This document shows positions 23,727 through 36,522 of a stretch of 64,000 bases of DNA, piece by piece. Under the pieces are notes generated by a model. It saw nothing but the letters and a program-made list of their open reading frames with translations, did no database searches and was not told the DNA's origin. Source of the stretch: Dentipellis sp. KUC8613 (Eukaryota; Basidiomycota; Agaricomycetes; Russulales; Hericiaceae); NCBI GenBank assembly GCA_002286715.1, contig NSJX01000055.1:1-64000 (forward strand). The letters run 5' to 3'. Within the stretch, counting starts at the first letter, position 1. Every line of letters begins with the position of its first letter. Position numbers and translations under genes: made by a program.

Positions 23727-24674
23727 ACATTACGGTTATACCACGCCTGCTGCGTGCGGCGTGGCCTTGCGGGCTTTGTGCAGGTAGACAGCTGTGACTA
23801 CGGGAGGACAGGACGCCTGCGCATGGAGAGCAGAGGCGACGAGTCAGCGCATACGTAGATGACGTCTCGGAACAGCAATATGGACGGCTTCGCATGAGAT
23901 CTTTTTTGCGTCCTTTGATGACTTCTTCCATCATTCCGCATCCGTGGTCATAGCCCCAGAACTCTCGTTCATCTCCGGCACTTGTCGGCAGGTCAGATGT
24001 GTGAACTGTGGATAGGACCGACTTGGAATTCCGCGATGGTGTGTGTGAATGGATGGCGTTCTGGGCCGCCTCATGCACGGGAGCGAGCTCGGCACGGGTC
24101 GAAGTGAACGACTACGTTTGTCCGCTGCAGCGCTTGTCTGTGCTCAAACGCAAGTCTATACCCCAAGCTGTGCCGTGCTGTTTTCCGGGCAGCTTCGTGC
24201 TGTTTGCCGAGCTGCTTCGTGGTGGTGTTCCTCGACAGTGCGGCAGTGGCCGCCTGCGAATCTGTTGAGAACGTCGTAGCGCATAAGTCGACAAAGCCCA
24301 TAGATCCGGAGGTTCGACCGTGCCACTTCATTTCGCGCGCCCGCCTAAAGGCTCCGTGTGCCTCAGCGTCTCGGGCAATGTAACCATGACACACATCCGC
24401 GGACAGGTCCAGTGAAACTCCTTATCGAACACAAACTTCGTGCGGAGACAACGTGTTCGAAAGGCGGGTGCGCGAGGGATACATAAGCAATTCCCCGCAT
24501 CGATTGGCCTGCGCGCCAGCCCCCGACCGACTACGAAGGGATCGCCAATTTTCGAGTCCGCGAGGCCAGAGCGGCATCTGCAAACTTTCGTTGCTCTAGT
24601 AACCCGCCTGGTGCCCTCGGCATCACCCTCTCGACGCAGGACCACGACGGCAACGGACGCTGGGGTGTTCGGAA
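23727..24674. other. Intergenic region upstream of the Zn2Cys6 regulator
   Basis: No supported gene. An additional 5' exon of the regulator could lie here, because its annotated start is only ten residues before the zinc cluster. Confidence 0.4.
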
Positions 24675-27586
24675 ATGAGACGGGGGAACTACGCGCCCAG
24701 GGCTTGCAACCACTGTCGACGCAGGTATGCTCACGCTCGTCCCGCGCGGCCCGTCTGCTGATTCGCGCCATCATTTGTCGATAGGAAGACTAAATGCGAT
24801 GGAGGCCAGCCTGTCTGTGCACGATGTGCCGCTGCAGGTCACGAAGTGCGTGCGCTGTTGTCGTCCCTCGGTGCCTGATGCGCTAACTCTGTCCTCTTTC
24901 TAGTGTACCTGGGGCCCGGAAAGTGCCCGGAAACCAACCACCAAGTCATATGTAGACTCGTTGAGGAACATGGTCGAGGTGCTGAAGAAGCGCATCTTTG
25001 TGCTCGAGAGCCAGCTGGAGGCGTTCAAGCGCGCGTCTAATCACGTGTACGGCATGCCCACGAATGACCTCCTGCAAATCGACAATCCCAAGTCCTCGCA
25101 GGATGTAAACGACCCTCCAGTCGTGACCGTAAATGAAGAGGAGGTCAAGCAAGAGGATTCCGACATCGAGCAGCTGTGCGCGCCTACAGAGCACCTCCGC
25201 GTCAGTCTTATCTAGATCTCCACTGCATAGCCGTCCAATGCTAACAGTCGTATTAGCTGGATGAAGAAGGGCTACAGTTCTACGGACCGACATCCATCTT
25301 TCGTCTTGCTCCCCAGGATGCTTCGCCACAACAGGCCTCCCGGTTCCAACAGCTCGCCGAAAACCAGGCTGGGTCGTATGTCCTCTCGCGGGGAGAGGGT
25401 ACCGACCAGTCTGACATCGACTGGTCTCGACACCTGCCCTCAGACGTCGCCCTGACGCGACCCGAGCACGATCGGTTCGTGTTGGATCGTCTGCACCCAA
25501 TTCGTACTGTCTAACGCCTGCCTTAGGATCCTCGATCTGTGTTTCCGCTTCTTCACGTCCTGGTGTCTCCGCGTTGTCCCAGAACTATTCCTGCACGACA
25601 TGTGCAGGTCGCTGAGCACACCCCGGAACCAGACGCCTCCGAAGACGGCGCATTACTCCCCCATGCTGCACAATGCCCTCCTATCTGTCGCGACGGCATT
25701 CTCGGACGTCCCCGAGGTCAAAAATACCGAGGCCCGCCGGAAGTTCGCCATCAAGGCGAAGGACCGGCTCGAGGAAGAGTGCGAACGGCCAAATCTGAGC
25801 GTCATTCTCGCGCTCTCGATCCTCTCCAACTTCCATTCTTCCCAAGGCGAACAGACTCTCGGCTACATGTACTTCGGTGCGCGACTTTCTTGCCTTGCTC
25901 GTCCGCCTGCGTTTACATTCCTATTCATAGGCATTAGCGCCCGCATGTCCCAAGCTCGTGAGTGCTTACTGGGGCCGCTGTCACCCGGAGACTGAATGCG
26001 CTTCTATATGTGTAGTGGGGCTCGGCTTCGACTGCAAGCCTTGGGTGGCCAAGGGCCTTATCTCGGAGGACAACATGAACGACCGCAATTGGGTATATTG
26101 GACGACGTTCTGCCAGGTCTGTGTGCGCCGTGCTCTGCGCAGTCGCGGATCCTAACGGTCGGCTCTGCAGGACACGACGTGGTCGCTGTACGTCGGCCGA
26201 GACTTCTGCGTGAGCTCGTCGTCGGATCGGCAGCGCATCCATGTGCCGTTCGTCGACAGTGCGCTGGACAAGTTCATGTGGGACTGGCCCGGCCAGAGCC
26301 CGCGCCCGAACTACATCCCGAGCACGTTCGCGGCGACGTGTGACCTCCTGCAGATCGCCCGGCAGATCCTGGACGTCGTGTAAGCGCCGCCCTCGCTGTC
26401 CTTCACCAATCTCACTCACATATTGCCGTTTGCAGGAGCAACTTCTCGCGCCTGGGTCTGCGGCAAGCCCTCGACGACTACCATATCGGACAAATGGAGT
26501 GCGTCGTTCATTAAACTCCATTTGCTAACCTTGTGCTGACATGGGCATATTAAAGTCTCAAACTGCACACGTGGAAGAACAACCTGTCTCCGGAAGTCGA
26601 CGTATCGAAGCTGACGTTCGGCAGCGCGATGCCGCATCAGCTCATGCTGCAGATGACCTACCACTGGCTCAGCATCGTTCTGCACCGTCCTTTCTATCGC
26701 AAGAAGCGCAGCGTGGACGAGCGCGTGTTCGAAGTCGATCACATGAAGGTCAGTCGCTGCTTGGTCGGTCGTATGTCTAGATACTGAAGGCCTAGGACCA
26801 TGTCAGCTCTGCGACAAAGCCGCCCATGATATCATGGACTTGGCGACAAAATGGCGGGATCTGTACACTCTCCGCTACGTCCCGATCACCTTCATCCAGG
26901 TCGTCTCCGCCGCGGGTACGATCTTCGTCCTCTCCGCCGTCCAGGCCGTATCCGGCGCGCGCCTCGCGCGCACCGCGCATCAAAACTCCTACGCCAACGC
27001 GGAGAAGACGATCCGGTATCTGCACGAGGTCGGCCAGTCCTTCCAGAGCGCGCGCAACATCGGCGACATCCTCGACAATCTGCTCAAAGAGCAAGTCGGC
27101 GCCCGGCTCTCCCGCCGCTCGGGCCTCATGCCCTCGTCGCTGTCGCCGCAGACAAAAGCCCGGGATTCTTTCCCTGATCACTCTCCCGCCACCAGCACCG
27201 CGAGCATGTCGCCGCCCGAGCAGTATGCTCCGGCGCCCAGTGGTCTCGCCCTCCCCAGCGACCATAACATGTATGTCCAGGACCCATTCAACCTCATCTC
27301 GGAGCAGCAGTACTACGGGTACGGAGACCTGTCGCAGAACATCGCGTCGTCGTCGTCGAACGGGACCGGGTACCCGCCCGCCACGATGGGCGCGCAGGCG
27401 CAGTTCTACCCGCCCGATCTGGGCGCCCCGAACATCCTCGGCATGGACATGTGGATGCCAGGCGGTGAGCAGATTCCCAACGCCCCGTACATGCGCGGGT
27501 CTCCTGAGCGGATGGATTTCGATCCAGAGGCCATGGCGATGGACGAGCAGCTGCTCCAGATCATCAGGCAGCCGCTCTACTACTAG
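24675..27586 (+). CDS. Zn2Cys6 transcription factor with fungal-specific regulatory domain, 782 aa
   Basis: A nuclear DNA-binding regulator; targets unknown. Eleven exons: 24675-24724, 24785-24845, 24904-25200, 25257-25474, 25527-25876, 25931-25957, 26016-26116, 26171-26379, 26436-26498, 26556-26748 and 26807-27586. The binuclear zinc cluster has all six cysteines (C11, C14, C21, C28, C31, C38; spacing CX2CX6CX6CX2CX6C) and spans three exons. A linker and short coiled coil follow (SLRNMVEVLKKRIFVLESQL). The middle region carries the fungal-specific TF domain, with FYGPTS, LGLGFDCKPW, TTWSLYVGRD and HWLSIVLHRPFY. The C-terminus is Ser/Pro/Gln-rich and probably activating. The overall plan recalls NirA/nit-4-type regulators, but I would not assign that function. 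One exon is 27 nt. Confidence 0.88.
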
Positions 27587-28066
27587 GTCCCGCGTCGTAA
27601 AAAAGCAACCTCACACGCACATACTATCCTCGCTCTTCATCGTCTCATCCTGTTGTCTGCATGCTGTGTTTTCCTTTCTGTTATACCCCTGCTCCTGGCG
27701 TTTCCTTGCCAGTGTGTACCTCTGTAACGATACGAGACGCGGTCGGACTATCTTCTTGCATATCTTGGATGGAGTCGCATACTGAATCATCTACGCATTG
27801 TTTTCTTGGTCTCTGATTTCTCTCTTGTCTCGTGTACATACTGTACACCATACAGTACCCCGCATCCCGTCGATTCCTTGCTCTCCTGTAAACCTACTAG
27901 ACTAGTACTCACCATGCATTGGCAATCCATTGAAGGCTCCGGATCTCCGGGCCGGCCAGGCCAAGCCCTAACCCGAGGCGCACGAGCTCGAATCCAAATG
28001 ACCAGAAAATGCAAGTATGATTTTCAATGGAGATCGTAATCACTTGAAGCTCTTACTCAGACCGCG
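27587..28066. other. Intergenic region
   Basis: Carries the regulator 3' end and TTC27 promoter. A TCTTACTCAG directly before the TTC27 start could be a splice acceptor for a 5' UTR intron. Confidence 0.4.
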
Positions 28067-30825
28067 ATGAGCGTCGACCGCGACGCGCTGCAAAAATCTC
28101 TCTTGACAGGAAAATGGCACGCCCCGGCGGACCCGCAGGCGCAAAGTGCCGTCGTCGATCTCGCGCGGACGGTTGTGGAAGGCAAGTTCGGCGAGGTGCT
28201 GACTTCGCCGTACGCGCGGAGTGCGTTTGCACTTCAAGAGGCGGATTTGGCGAAATTGGCAGATCGGCCGCTGAAGGAGTGGTTTGTGTTCGGTGTGGAG
28301 GATGTGCGGGATGAGGCCGAGCGGGAGATGGTGCGTCTGCTGCTGGCCGTGGCTTGCTTAAACGCGTTCGTCCAGGTCAACTGGACAGGCCCGGACTTGG
28401 ATTTCAAGCTGCTAGACGTGCTGGGAGTACCCGCGGACGGTGCATCTTCCATTACAGAAGAACTCTTACAAAAGAAGTCCATCTCCGAGCTTGCATACGG
28501 CGGCGAACCCGTCTACCACCTCGCCCAAGCCCTCTTCCTCTTCCGACTCGCCCGGCTTCTGCTCGATCTTCCCTATCACCACGCTCCTACAGCTGACTGG
28601 TGGCGGCTCCGTGCATGGAACGTACACGAGCAGATTCTTGATGAACCGGTCGCGGTGCCTACGGAACAAATCCCACCATTGGAACCCTTGGCCGAGTCGT
28701 TCGCAGATGACTTCGACCTCGTCGGCCGCCTATGGCTTGAGCGTGGCTTACTGGACCACTATCAGGGAAACGACAAAAATGCCTTAGACTTCTTCGTCAG
28801 AGCTGCACGCGCTACCGACCTTCAGTACGAGCTCGTCGGCGCGCTTGGTAAGCGGACAAAATTCCAGGAAACGGACCTCAGCCAATTGGTGCTCTTGGCC
28901 GAGAGCCGCAAGCGCGAAGGCGAAGATGCAGAAGAGAAAAAAGAAGCCACTTCCAACGGATCTACTTCGACTGATGCACCCAAGGTCCCTGAAACACTCG
29001 CCCTGAACGACGACACGCTGCTGGAGCAAACAGAATTCACATCCTCGCGCCCCGCGGCCGCCGGCTCGCGCCTGAGCCACCTCGACCCGTCATCCCAGCC
29101 CGCGCTCCACCCCCTTGACCAATGCATCCTGCTATCCCTCTGCCTCAACGTCCGCAACACCTCCCCGGCGCACGGTCTCACGAACGAGCAGATGTCCCCC
29201 TACGTTGCGCGCGTCATCTCGCACCCCGAAAATTGGTCCGTGCATACCATGGCGCTCCTCCTGCGCTCGCGCCTCGAAGCGCACCGCACGCGCACCGTCG
29301 AGCGCTCGACGCTGCAGCTGCAGGCGCTCGTGGACCAGATGCCCACGGCCGACTCGACGGTGCCCGAGCGGCTGCGCTTCGTGCACTCCATCCCCCTGCC
29401 GAGCAAGTGGGAGATGGAGCGCGAGCTCGCGCTGCGCTTCCTCTCCATCGGCGTCGTCAAGTCCGCGCTGGCGATCTTCGAGCGCCTCGAGATGTGGGAG
29501 GAGGCGGTCAAGTGCTGGCAGGCGACGGAGCAGCGCGCGACGGCGCTCGCGGTCGTGCGCGACCTGCTCGCGGGGCGCCGCGCCGAGGCGGAGCTCGTGC
29601 TCACGCGCGGCAAGGCCGTCGCGCCGCGCGCGCGTGTGCTGTTCGATGCGGCGCGGGAGGCGAAGCTGTGGTGTCTCCTCGGCGAGCTCGAGCCGGAGCA
29701 CGCGGTGGAGCATTACCAGCACGCGTGGGCGGTGTCGAAGGGCACGTCCGGGCGCGCGATGCGCTCGCTGGGCGGGTACCACTTTACTCGCGGCGAGTTC
29801 GGGGAGGCGGCCGAGTGCCTGCGCAAGGCGGTCGCGATCAACCCCCTGCTCTCGCGCTCGTGGTTTATTCTGGGGTGCGCGTGCGTGCGGATCGAGGATT
29901 GGGCTGGGGCGAGGGACGCGTTTGGGCGGTGTGTGGCGATTGACGACGAGGACGGCGAGAGCTGGAACAATCTCGCGAGCGTGTATCTCCGCATGGGGGC
30001 TTCCAAGACTGTGGCAGCAGATGGCGAGGACGAGGTATGCGTTTTCAGAGCCCCGGGTCCCATCTGTATCTGTATCTCACGTTCGCGTAGGCCGGCGAGA
30101 ACGCTCCCGCGGAGACCTTCGCCATCCCCTTCGAGCACAAGATGCTCGCCTACCGCGCGCTCAAGCAGGGTCTCAGGTTCAGCTACGACAACTGGCGTAT
30201 GTGGATGAACTACATGATCGTCGCCATGGATGTCGGGGAGCTCGCGGAGGCGTCTCGCGCGCTCGGCCGCATAGTGGAAGAGCGCTCCGCCAAAATAGGC
30301 GCTGACGCCGTGGACGAGGATGTCCTGGACCGCCTGGTCGACGCGGTGACCCGTGCGCCCGCCAATCCGGACGAGGCGGTCGAAGGCTCTGGGACGGCTC
30401 AGAATGCAGCGAGGAACCCGAATGAGGGACATGGGCTCTTGAAGCGCGTCGAGGACCTCATCGAGCGCGTCATCCTCCCCCGTGTATCGTCCACGCGTGT
30501 GTTCCGCGCCCGTGCGCGTCTTTTGACGTGGCAGGGGCGCTGGGAAGAGGCGATTCAGGCGTACCTGGAGGGCTACCGCCTGAGCGTCGCGGGCAAGATG
30601 GAGCAGGGCGAGACTGATATCGACAAATGGCGCGCGGGGGTACACGAGGTGGAGGAAATCGTCGACGTGTTGACGAATTTTGGGCCGCGCGTGGAGGGGT
30701 TCAAGTGGAAGATGCAGGCGCGGAGCATCGTGCGGACGTTCATGGGGCGCACGAAGGATTTCGAGGACGAGCCGGAGTGGGGGCGCTTGGTTGATCTGCT
30801 GGAGGAAATCAAACGCGCGGAGTAG
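28067..30825 (+). CDS. EMW1: TPR-repeat protein, TTC27/Emw1 family, 900 aa
   Basis: TTC27 homologues are essential TPR proteins linked to cell-wall integrity in yeast (Emw1) and, from animal work, to gene expression and ribosome-related functions; the biochemical role is unsettled. Exons are 28067-30034 and 30091-30825. The N-terminal block FVQVNWTGPDL (about residue 101) is characteristic of the family. The C-terminal half holds the TPR helices: WFILGCACVRIEDWAGARDAF, SWNNLASVYLRMG and, after the intron, AYRALKQGLRFSYDNWRMW with MDVGELAEASRAL. An acidic/charged loop (about residues 280-305) may be disordered. Length agrees with the family (about 840-900 aa). The first exon is unusually long (1968 bp) for this genome. 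Confidence 0.92.
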
Positions 30826-31333
30826 AGGGTTGTCTAGACCTTTGCGTTCATTCGATTCTGTAGCTTTATGGTTTCTCAATGTAGCGGTACTACTATTGCT
30901 AGGATATTCCGACATGTGCATCTGGTTTTAAGACGCGGCGAGGACCCAGGAGACGCGGTACGTTGTGCACTACGAGTACTAATCGGAGACCGGGCCGGCC
31001 GAGCGGCTCGTGCTGCCAACTGGCTTTCTTGTGTATTCCCCACATGTTCAATTCTTTCATCTCTAGTTCTACCTTTTTTGCCTAGCGGATCTGCTCCGAG
31101 GGCATTAAACGACAACCGCGCCGTATATTGTATATTGAGGCTTGCAAACAAACTCAGGCCGAGAATCGTGACAAGAAGCCTGCCAGGAAGCCCCAGCAGC
31201 ACGTTTTTCGATTTGACTATGTGTCCACACTTCGTAAGGCCACAAAAAAGATAATATAGTGAATATTTCGGGCTCGGAGTAGCATGGACTTCAAGGTCGC
31301 CAGCCAAGACGCCTGGCGTTCGAGCTGTCACAA
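30826..31333. other. Intergenic region
   Basis: TTC27 3' flank and promoter of the small basic protein. Nothing coding recognised. Confidence 0.4.
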
Positions 31334-31383
31334 ACGCGTGGCGTCACGTTAACACGCGTCTTGTCACGTCACTCAGCAATATA
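31334..31383 (+). promoter_or_regulatory. Duplicated MCB-like element plus TATA-like box
   Basis: The pattern ACGCGT-NNN-GTCACGT occurs twice in direct orientation, at 31334-31349 and 31354-31369, exactly 20 bp apart (about two helical turns). A TATA-like AATATAAG follows at about 31378-31385, some 60 bp before the ATG at 31445. ACGCGT is the MluI cell-cycle box bound by MBF/Swi6-type factors in ascomycete yeasts; whether the same holds in this fungus is inference. Confidence 0.5.
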
Positions 31384-31444
31384 AGTAGCTGGTGCCGCGT
31401 CTTGCCCATGCATCTTACCACCGTCTACCACTCCAAAGCACCCC

Positions 31445-32230
31445 ATGTCCGACGCATCTTTCTCCGACGATAACTTCGTACCGGTTGCGCCCAAGCGTAA
31501 ATCAACAACATCCGCAGCCGCCCCGAAGGCCAAGAAGGCTCGCGGCAGCGGAAAGGCCACATCCGACGCGACACCAGCACGCGTCTCCAACCCCGAGGCT
31601 GAGAAGCTAGTCGCCAGCACCCTCGCGAAACGATCCTCGGAGACGGATCCTCAGGTCTTGAAGGACGACCTGCTCACGCTCGCTACGTATGCGCGCCAGC
31701 TCGAGAACGCGCTCGCGGCGGCTCTGGCGGGCGGGACGGGGAGTGGCGCGGCCCCCGCAAAGACCAAGGAGGAGCTCAAGGCAGCTGCTGCGAAGATACG
31801 GCATGCGGCTATGAGCGGGATCAAGAAGCAGATGTCGGTACGTGGGGTCGTTTTTGTTAGTCCTGATCTCCATGACATAACTGAGCGCGTCTACAGTGGA
31901 AGCCCAGCTGCAAGACCGGCACGGCCAAGTGGACTTACGACGGAATCTGTCCTGATCCTGCAGTGTTCGGGGTCTTGATGAGGCTCGATGGCCCGCCGAC
32001 GTGGAAGATGAAGAAGTTCTCAAAGGACGATTTTGAGGCTGCCATCGGGGAAGTTGTAGCCTCCGTGAGGTGTGTTGCGAGTCTTGGTATTCTCTACGGC
32101 AGCACCCGAGGGCTTACTTGTGACTCATGACAGGTACGACGACCTCTATATCACCAGCAAGGACGTCACTGTTCGCTGGAGCGAGACCGGCGAATTCAAG
32201 TTCAGCGGCTCGTATGGCAAACTCTGCTGA
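31445..32230 (+). CDS. Small basic protein with a conserved-looking C-terminal domain, unrecognised, 220 aa
   Basis: Exons are 31445-31837, 31897-32069 and 32134-32230, all in frame. Residues 1-50 are a Lys/Ala/Ser-rich basic tail (PKRKSTTSAAAPKAKKAR), a likely nuclear localisation signal. Residues 60-130 form a helical region with KDDLLTLATYARQLENALAAAL and KTKEELKAAAAKIRHAA. The C-terminal 90 residues are compact and Trp/Cys-rich: WKPSCKTGTAKW, CPDPAVFGVLM, PPTWKMKKFS and TVRWSETGEFKFSGSYG. I know no family to assign. The MCB-like promoter element and basic tail suggest a nuclear, perhaps S-phase role, which is weak inference. Confidence 0.75.
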
Positions 32231-33249
32231 ATGTCTCTGCGAGCTCGAGTTTTGACAAGTCGTACGCGTATATCCACATGAACCAGCATCAAAGACCTTT
32301 TTATTGTTCGTAGACCATATATAATAAGTCAAAGCTGACGTAGTCTCACTTCACCTTCACCCACGTATATTCATACTTACGCCCACTTGTTACGATACCG
32401 TATTGGAATGCATTCCGCTCAGAAATTTGATAATCATGTACAGAGTGCTCTGGACGTAGAAGAATGTCATTAATTTCGTGTCGCGGGTCTCGTAGCCACT
32501 TTCAAGTATACATTCTACCACCATATTCCTACTGTGACACCCCTTCGGTCTAGACTGCTTTTAATCATCCAGCATCATTGCACAGGTACGACCCTTCTCC
32601 TGCAGTACATACGCCGTACGGATATAGTGGTCGCATCATGCGTGCAATCTGCCAGTTGGAGTAGATTGGATGCCACGATTCCAAATATGGAGGTGCAACT
32701 TGAGCGATAGCTTACAACTTTCATCAGGTTAGATGACTCTGAGCGACACGGCGGACACAGTACTACTGTAGAGTAGGTGACCGTGTGAACTGACCGCCGC
32801 GGCGTTCTTGCCTCATACAACGTTCATCGACATGGTCGGTTCCAGTCCCCCCTCCAGCCATACACACTGAAACTCCGGAACACGCATCGCGATGGCATGA
32901 TGGGTATAATCTCCGAGATCTAGCTATCTGTTGGTCTATCAGCGGCCTCAAATTATATATGAGGTATGGCATTATTCTCTTGAAACGGATCCTTACAGCT
33001 CGGCCCCCTCGTTCTCGAATGCACATCTGTTCGCAAAGGCGCCTTGGTGGGTGTTGGAAGTCAGGAAATAGCGCATGACTTGCTCAAAGAGGCTTACCCC
33101 TTGGTGAAAGCCAAGACATCGGCGTCTGATCATCCTGCGTCTGACTCGCGAGGGAAAGAAGAGTACACGCGCTGAACACGTTCCGTCGGACAGGTCTCAG
33201 ACGATGATAACTGCCCACTTCCCAGCGCGACTTCTCTCCCTCACTCTCT
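32231..33249. other. Intergenic region
   Basis: No supported gene. Short frames on the minus strand at 32575-33026 lack recognisable motifs. The right end should hold the first FunK1 promoter. Confidence 0.4.
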
Positions 33250-36200
33250 ATGTTTTTCGCACAGAGCTACTATCCTGAATCTTTGAGGAAACGAGCCGAC
33301 ACTCCGATTAGAGATCATTATCGGCCACGAACCTCTACTCATGGATACCTCGAATGGTATCTCTCGGACAAGATAGGCCTTGCGGATACGGACTGGTTCC
33401 TCTCTAATATTCTCCCAGTCCCACTGGCGGCTGTCGACCAAGTCTTGGCTCACGTTTCTCCTCTGCTCTACGACAACTCCCGATGCCAGTGGACGGGTAT
33501 GCCGCGACCACCGGAAGACACAGAAGAAGTCGACCAGATGTACCAGCCGTTCATAGAGGTATCAAATGGCATTCTGAAGGCGTGCAAGGAGCTCGCAATC
33601 CCTCTCGAGCTCAGCGACGTTCACTGGCGATGTGATCTGGACAAAAGCTTGACGTCTATAGGCACACTGGCCGACGAACTTGAAGATTACCCCAAGGTTG
33701 TGGCGTCGCTCCGCAGAGGCACAGACGAGGCGGATTGGCTTGGGTGGCGGAACCAGATTCTCGGCCTCGTGAAGGAAGCTATCAGCAAGGCGATTTCTAG
33801 ATCACTGGTGCGCCCTACTTCACTTTTCCGCGCCGTTCCTCGTCTCTGACGCGCAGCTCATTCGTTGATGTTACAGTACGAAAAGCTTGCAGAAAATCTG
33901 TCCACGTGGTGGCTCCGCCGCGTGCATATCCCGGTCGAGTTCAGGGTCGCCGACGATCCTGCTACTGCCAAGGCCGGTCTCAACCAGCTTTGTCACTGCA
34001 TGAGAGAAATCCTCATGGCGCAGCTGGATCGGCAATTTGTTATCGGCCTGCTCGTCTGCGGGTCCAATCTCTCGATTTGGCTGCACGATCGCTCTGGCCT
34101 CTTGGGAATGCTGGCTCCGATTGATATCCACAAGGTGCGTCTATTACCATTGGCATTTTCCTCCGTTAATAATCTTTTTTTTTCAGGAGCCGAAGAAGTT
34201 TATCCATGTCATAATGGCATTTTCCAGCTTGGAACCGTCGAGGCTCGGGTGGGATTCGACCATGAAAATCGTCTGCAAAAGCGACGGGAAGCATCGCTTG
34301 TCCACAGACCCGGACTTGAAGCTCGCAGATTATGGCCCCACCGTCCTCGACACGCAGTGGGCTGTGTTCATCCCAAAAGCGAATGGATCTACGGACGGCG
34401 AATGGTATACGACGCTTCGTCTCCTCAATACCATTCGTTTCGACAGGGTGATGTATGGATCAACGTTAGTCTGGGCCGTTTGGAAAGCTGGAGAAAAAGA
34501 GGTGAATCTCACACTCTATCGATGCGCGCAGTGAATGCTCACTCAGAGACATAGCAGCGACTCGTATTGAAACAGACGTGGCGTCCATCCGTATTGCTCC
34601 AGGAGGCGGAGCTGCGCTCAGTGGCGCCGTCAACGTCCAACGTCTGCCAGATCATACGCTCAGTCGACATAGGGTGCGCGAACAACGACGGTGCACCCGC
34701 GTGTGTAGACACCAAGCTGTTTATCCGCCGTGGCATGATTGGAAGGCCGCCCTCTCAACCCGGGTGCAACAGCTGGTGCGCGGACAACTTCGAGGGGGCC
34801 GTTGTCACTATCACCAAGCGCTTCATCTCTGCCCGCAGACTGATGTTCTGCTTCACCAACCGCGTTCTGACTCGCACCCTGATGTCCACATACGGCTGGC
34901 CGTTGACTTCCTTCAGAGATATGCGGGAACTGCTCGAGACAATCCGCGATGCTGTCGCAGGTCAGTACTCGTACATCCAGGCCACACGGATAGGGCGAAG
35001 CGAGCGTTTGCTGACGAATCTGTGTATAGGTCATCGCGACTTGTGGTTCGGGGGCGTGTTACATAGGGACGTGAGCGTGGACAATATTTTGATCTGCCCC
35101 GAAGAGAACGACGGTGGAAAAACCCGTGGACGACTTATCGACTTCGGCTTCTCCATCCAGGCGGACGCTTGGGCTGACATGCCGAAACCTGTTCCGGTGG
35201 ACGATCCGAACGCTCAAAAGCGGATGGCAATGTTAATGGAGTACAAGGAAATCGCAATGCCGGACTCTGTTGCCCAGGCTCTATTCTCGCGGAACAAAGA
35301 CGTCTTGTATTCTTGGGGCTACCAGGATGCTATCCTCAAGCGATGGCCGCACCTGAAAGATAAATCACCGGTGAGCGACGCTGTGCCTCCCTCAGTCCGC
35401 GTCGGTCCTTCATATTGATGCTGCGACAGCTCTCCAAAGAGGATCTTTTCTTGTATGACTGGGAAGTGCGTGTCCTGGCTCGGTTGATTGCATATCATCT
35501 AAAATTCATTCCAGTCTCCACCTCCAGCTTGGAAAAGTACCATGGTCTACAACCTAGACCGAAAGGTGAGTACCACTTTCGACACATTAAGTTCTGCCCG
35601 CTGAATGGAGTATATATAGGGACGACAGGCATTCCTAAGCGGCGAGGTCCACAGCAATTCACTGTTCTATGCTCATGGCGTTGACAATAGCAGGAAATCA
35701 ATTATCGCAGAAAACTTGACCGATGGCGAAGAGCAGAAGAGTAGATTACAGTGGGAAATCTGGGATGACCGGATAACTACGACCGACACAGGCGAGTTCC
35801 GCCTATTCCGTGAAGACCACAGTGCTATCCATGACCTCGAGTCTTTCTGGTGGATCATCTTATATATCTGTCTCTCCCGGAATGGACCCGGAGGCGCGCA
35901 ACGCGACGAGCTATTCCAGCGACGGGGCGAAGAGGCGGGCTGGCTGCGCAATATCGTGGATTGTCTGTTCGAGACTAAATCTGAGCAAATACGCTGCAGA
36001 AACAAGGTCGAGCTGTTCGAGAACCTCGATCACCTCCAATCGTTCATCATCCCGCGCTTCCATCCGTACTTCAAGGGCTTGGAGAAATTGATCATGGAAT
36101 GGCGGACTATCCTTCACTTTGCATATGAGACCTACGATGAAGTCACACCTGGAATCGTACACAGGCTGGTTCTTGCGGTGCTCGACGACGCGTTGAAGGA

Positions 36201-36396
36201 TCTGCAGTCTTCGCCACTCGAACAGGATGCACAAGCAACAGAGCTCACGCAGAAGGAAGACGACCGGCGCGCGAGGGATTTGGACAAGCTTGACGCTGCA
36301 ACCGCAGAGCTCGCGAGAGTTATGGAGTTCTCAACCCAAGGCAGGTTTCATTCCCGATTTCGTCAGCGGTCGAGTTTACAGCGTGTCTACATTTAG
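33250..36396 (+). CDS. FunK1-family protein kinase, copy 1, 912 aa
   Basis: FunK1 kinases are a protein-kinase-like family expanded in multicellular basidiomycetes; substrates are unknown. Exons are 33250-33807, 33877-34134, 34187-34501, 34558-34960, 35030-35370, 35430-35465, 35515-35565 and 35620-36396. The catalytic loop is HRDVSVDNIL (D525, N530) and the metal-binding motif is a canonical DFG (D549). Shared blocks with copies 2 and 3 are EPKKFIHV, RLGWD, LTRTLMSTYGWP, DLWFGGVLHRD and HSAIHDLES. This copy is on the plus strand, opposite to the other two. Between the DFG and the HSAIHDLE block is a long insert. The start ATG was the first in frame; the N-terminal residues do not match the other copies well, so a missed first exon is possible. 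Confidence 0.8.
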
Positions 36397-36522
36397 GAAG
36401 CACAAACGACAAGTAAAATGAACACAGTAGAATACACGCATCGCACTCTCGTTGACATGTACTGCGCTAAATACAATGACGAGTTATTGGGCATCTTTTC
36501 TACATTCCGCTCACCGGCCTGC

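Noticed and set aside
28822..29782. Antisense and alternate-frame ORFs within the TTC27 gene
   Set aside because: Overlap the homologous TPR frame and contain only low-complexity Arg/Ala sequence.
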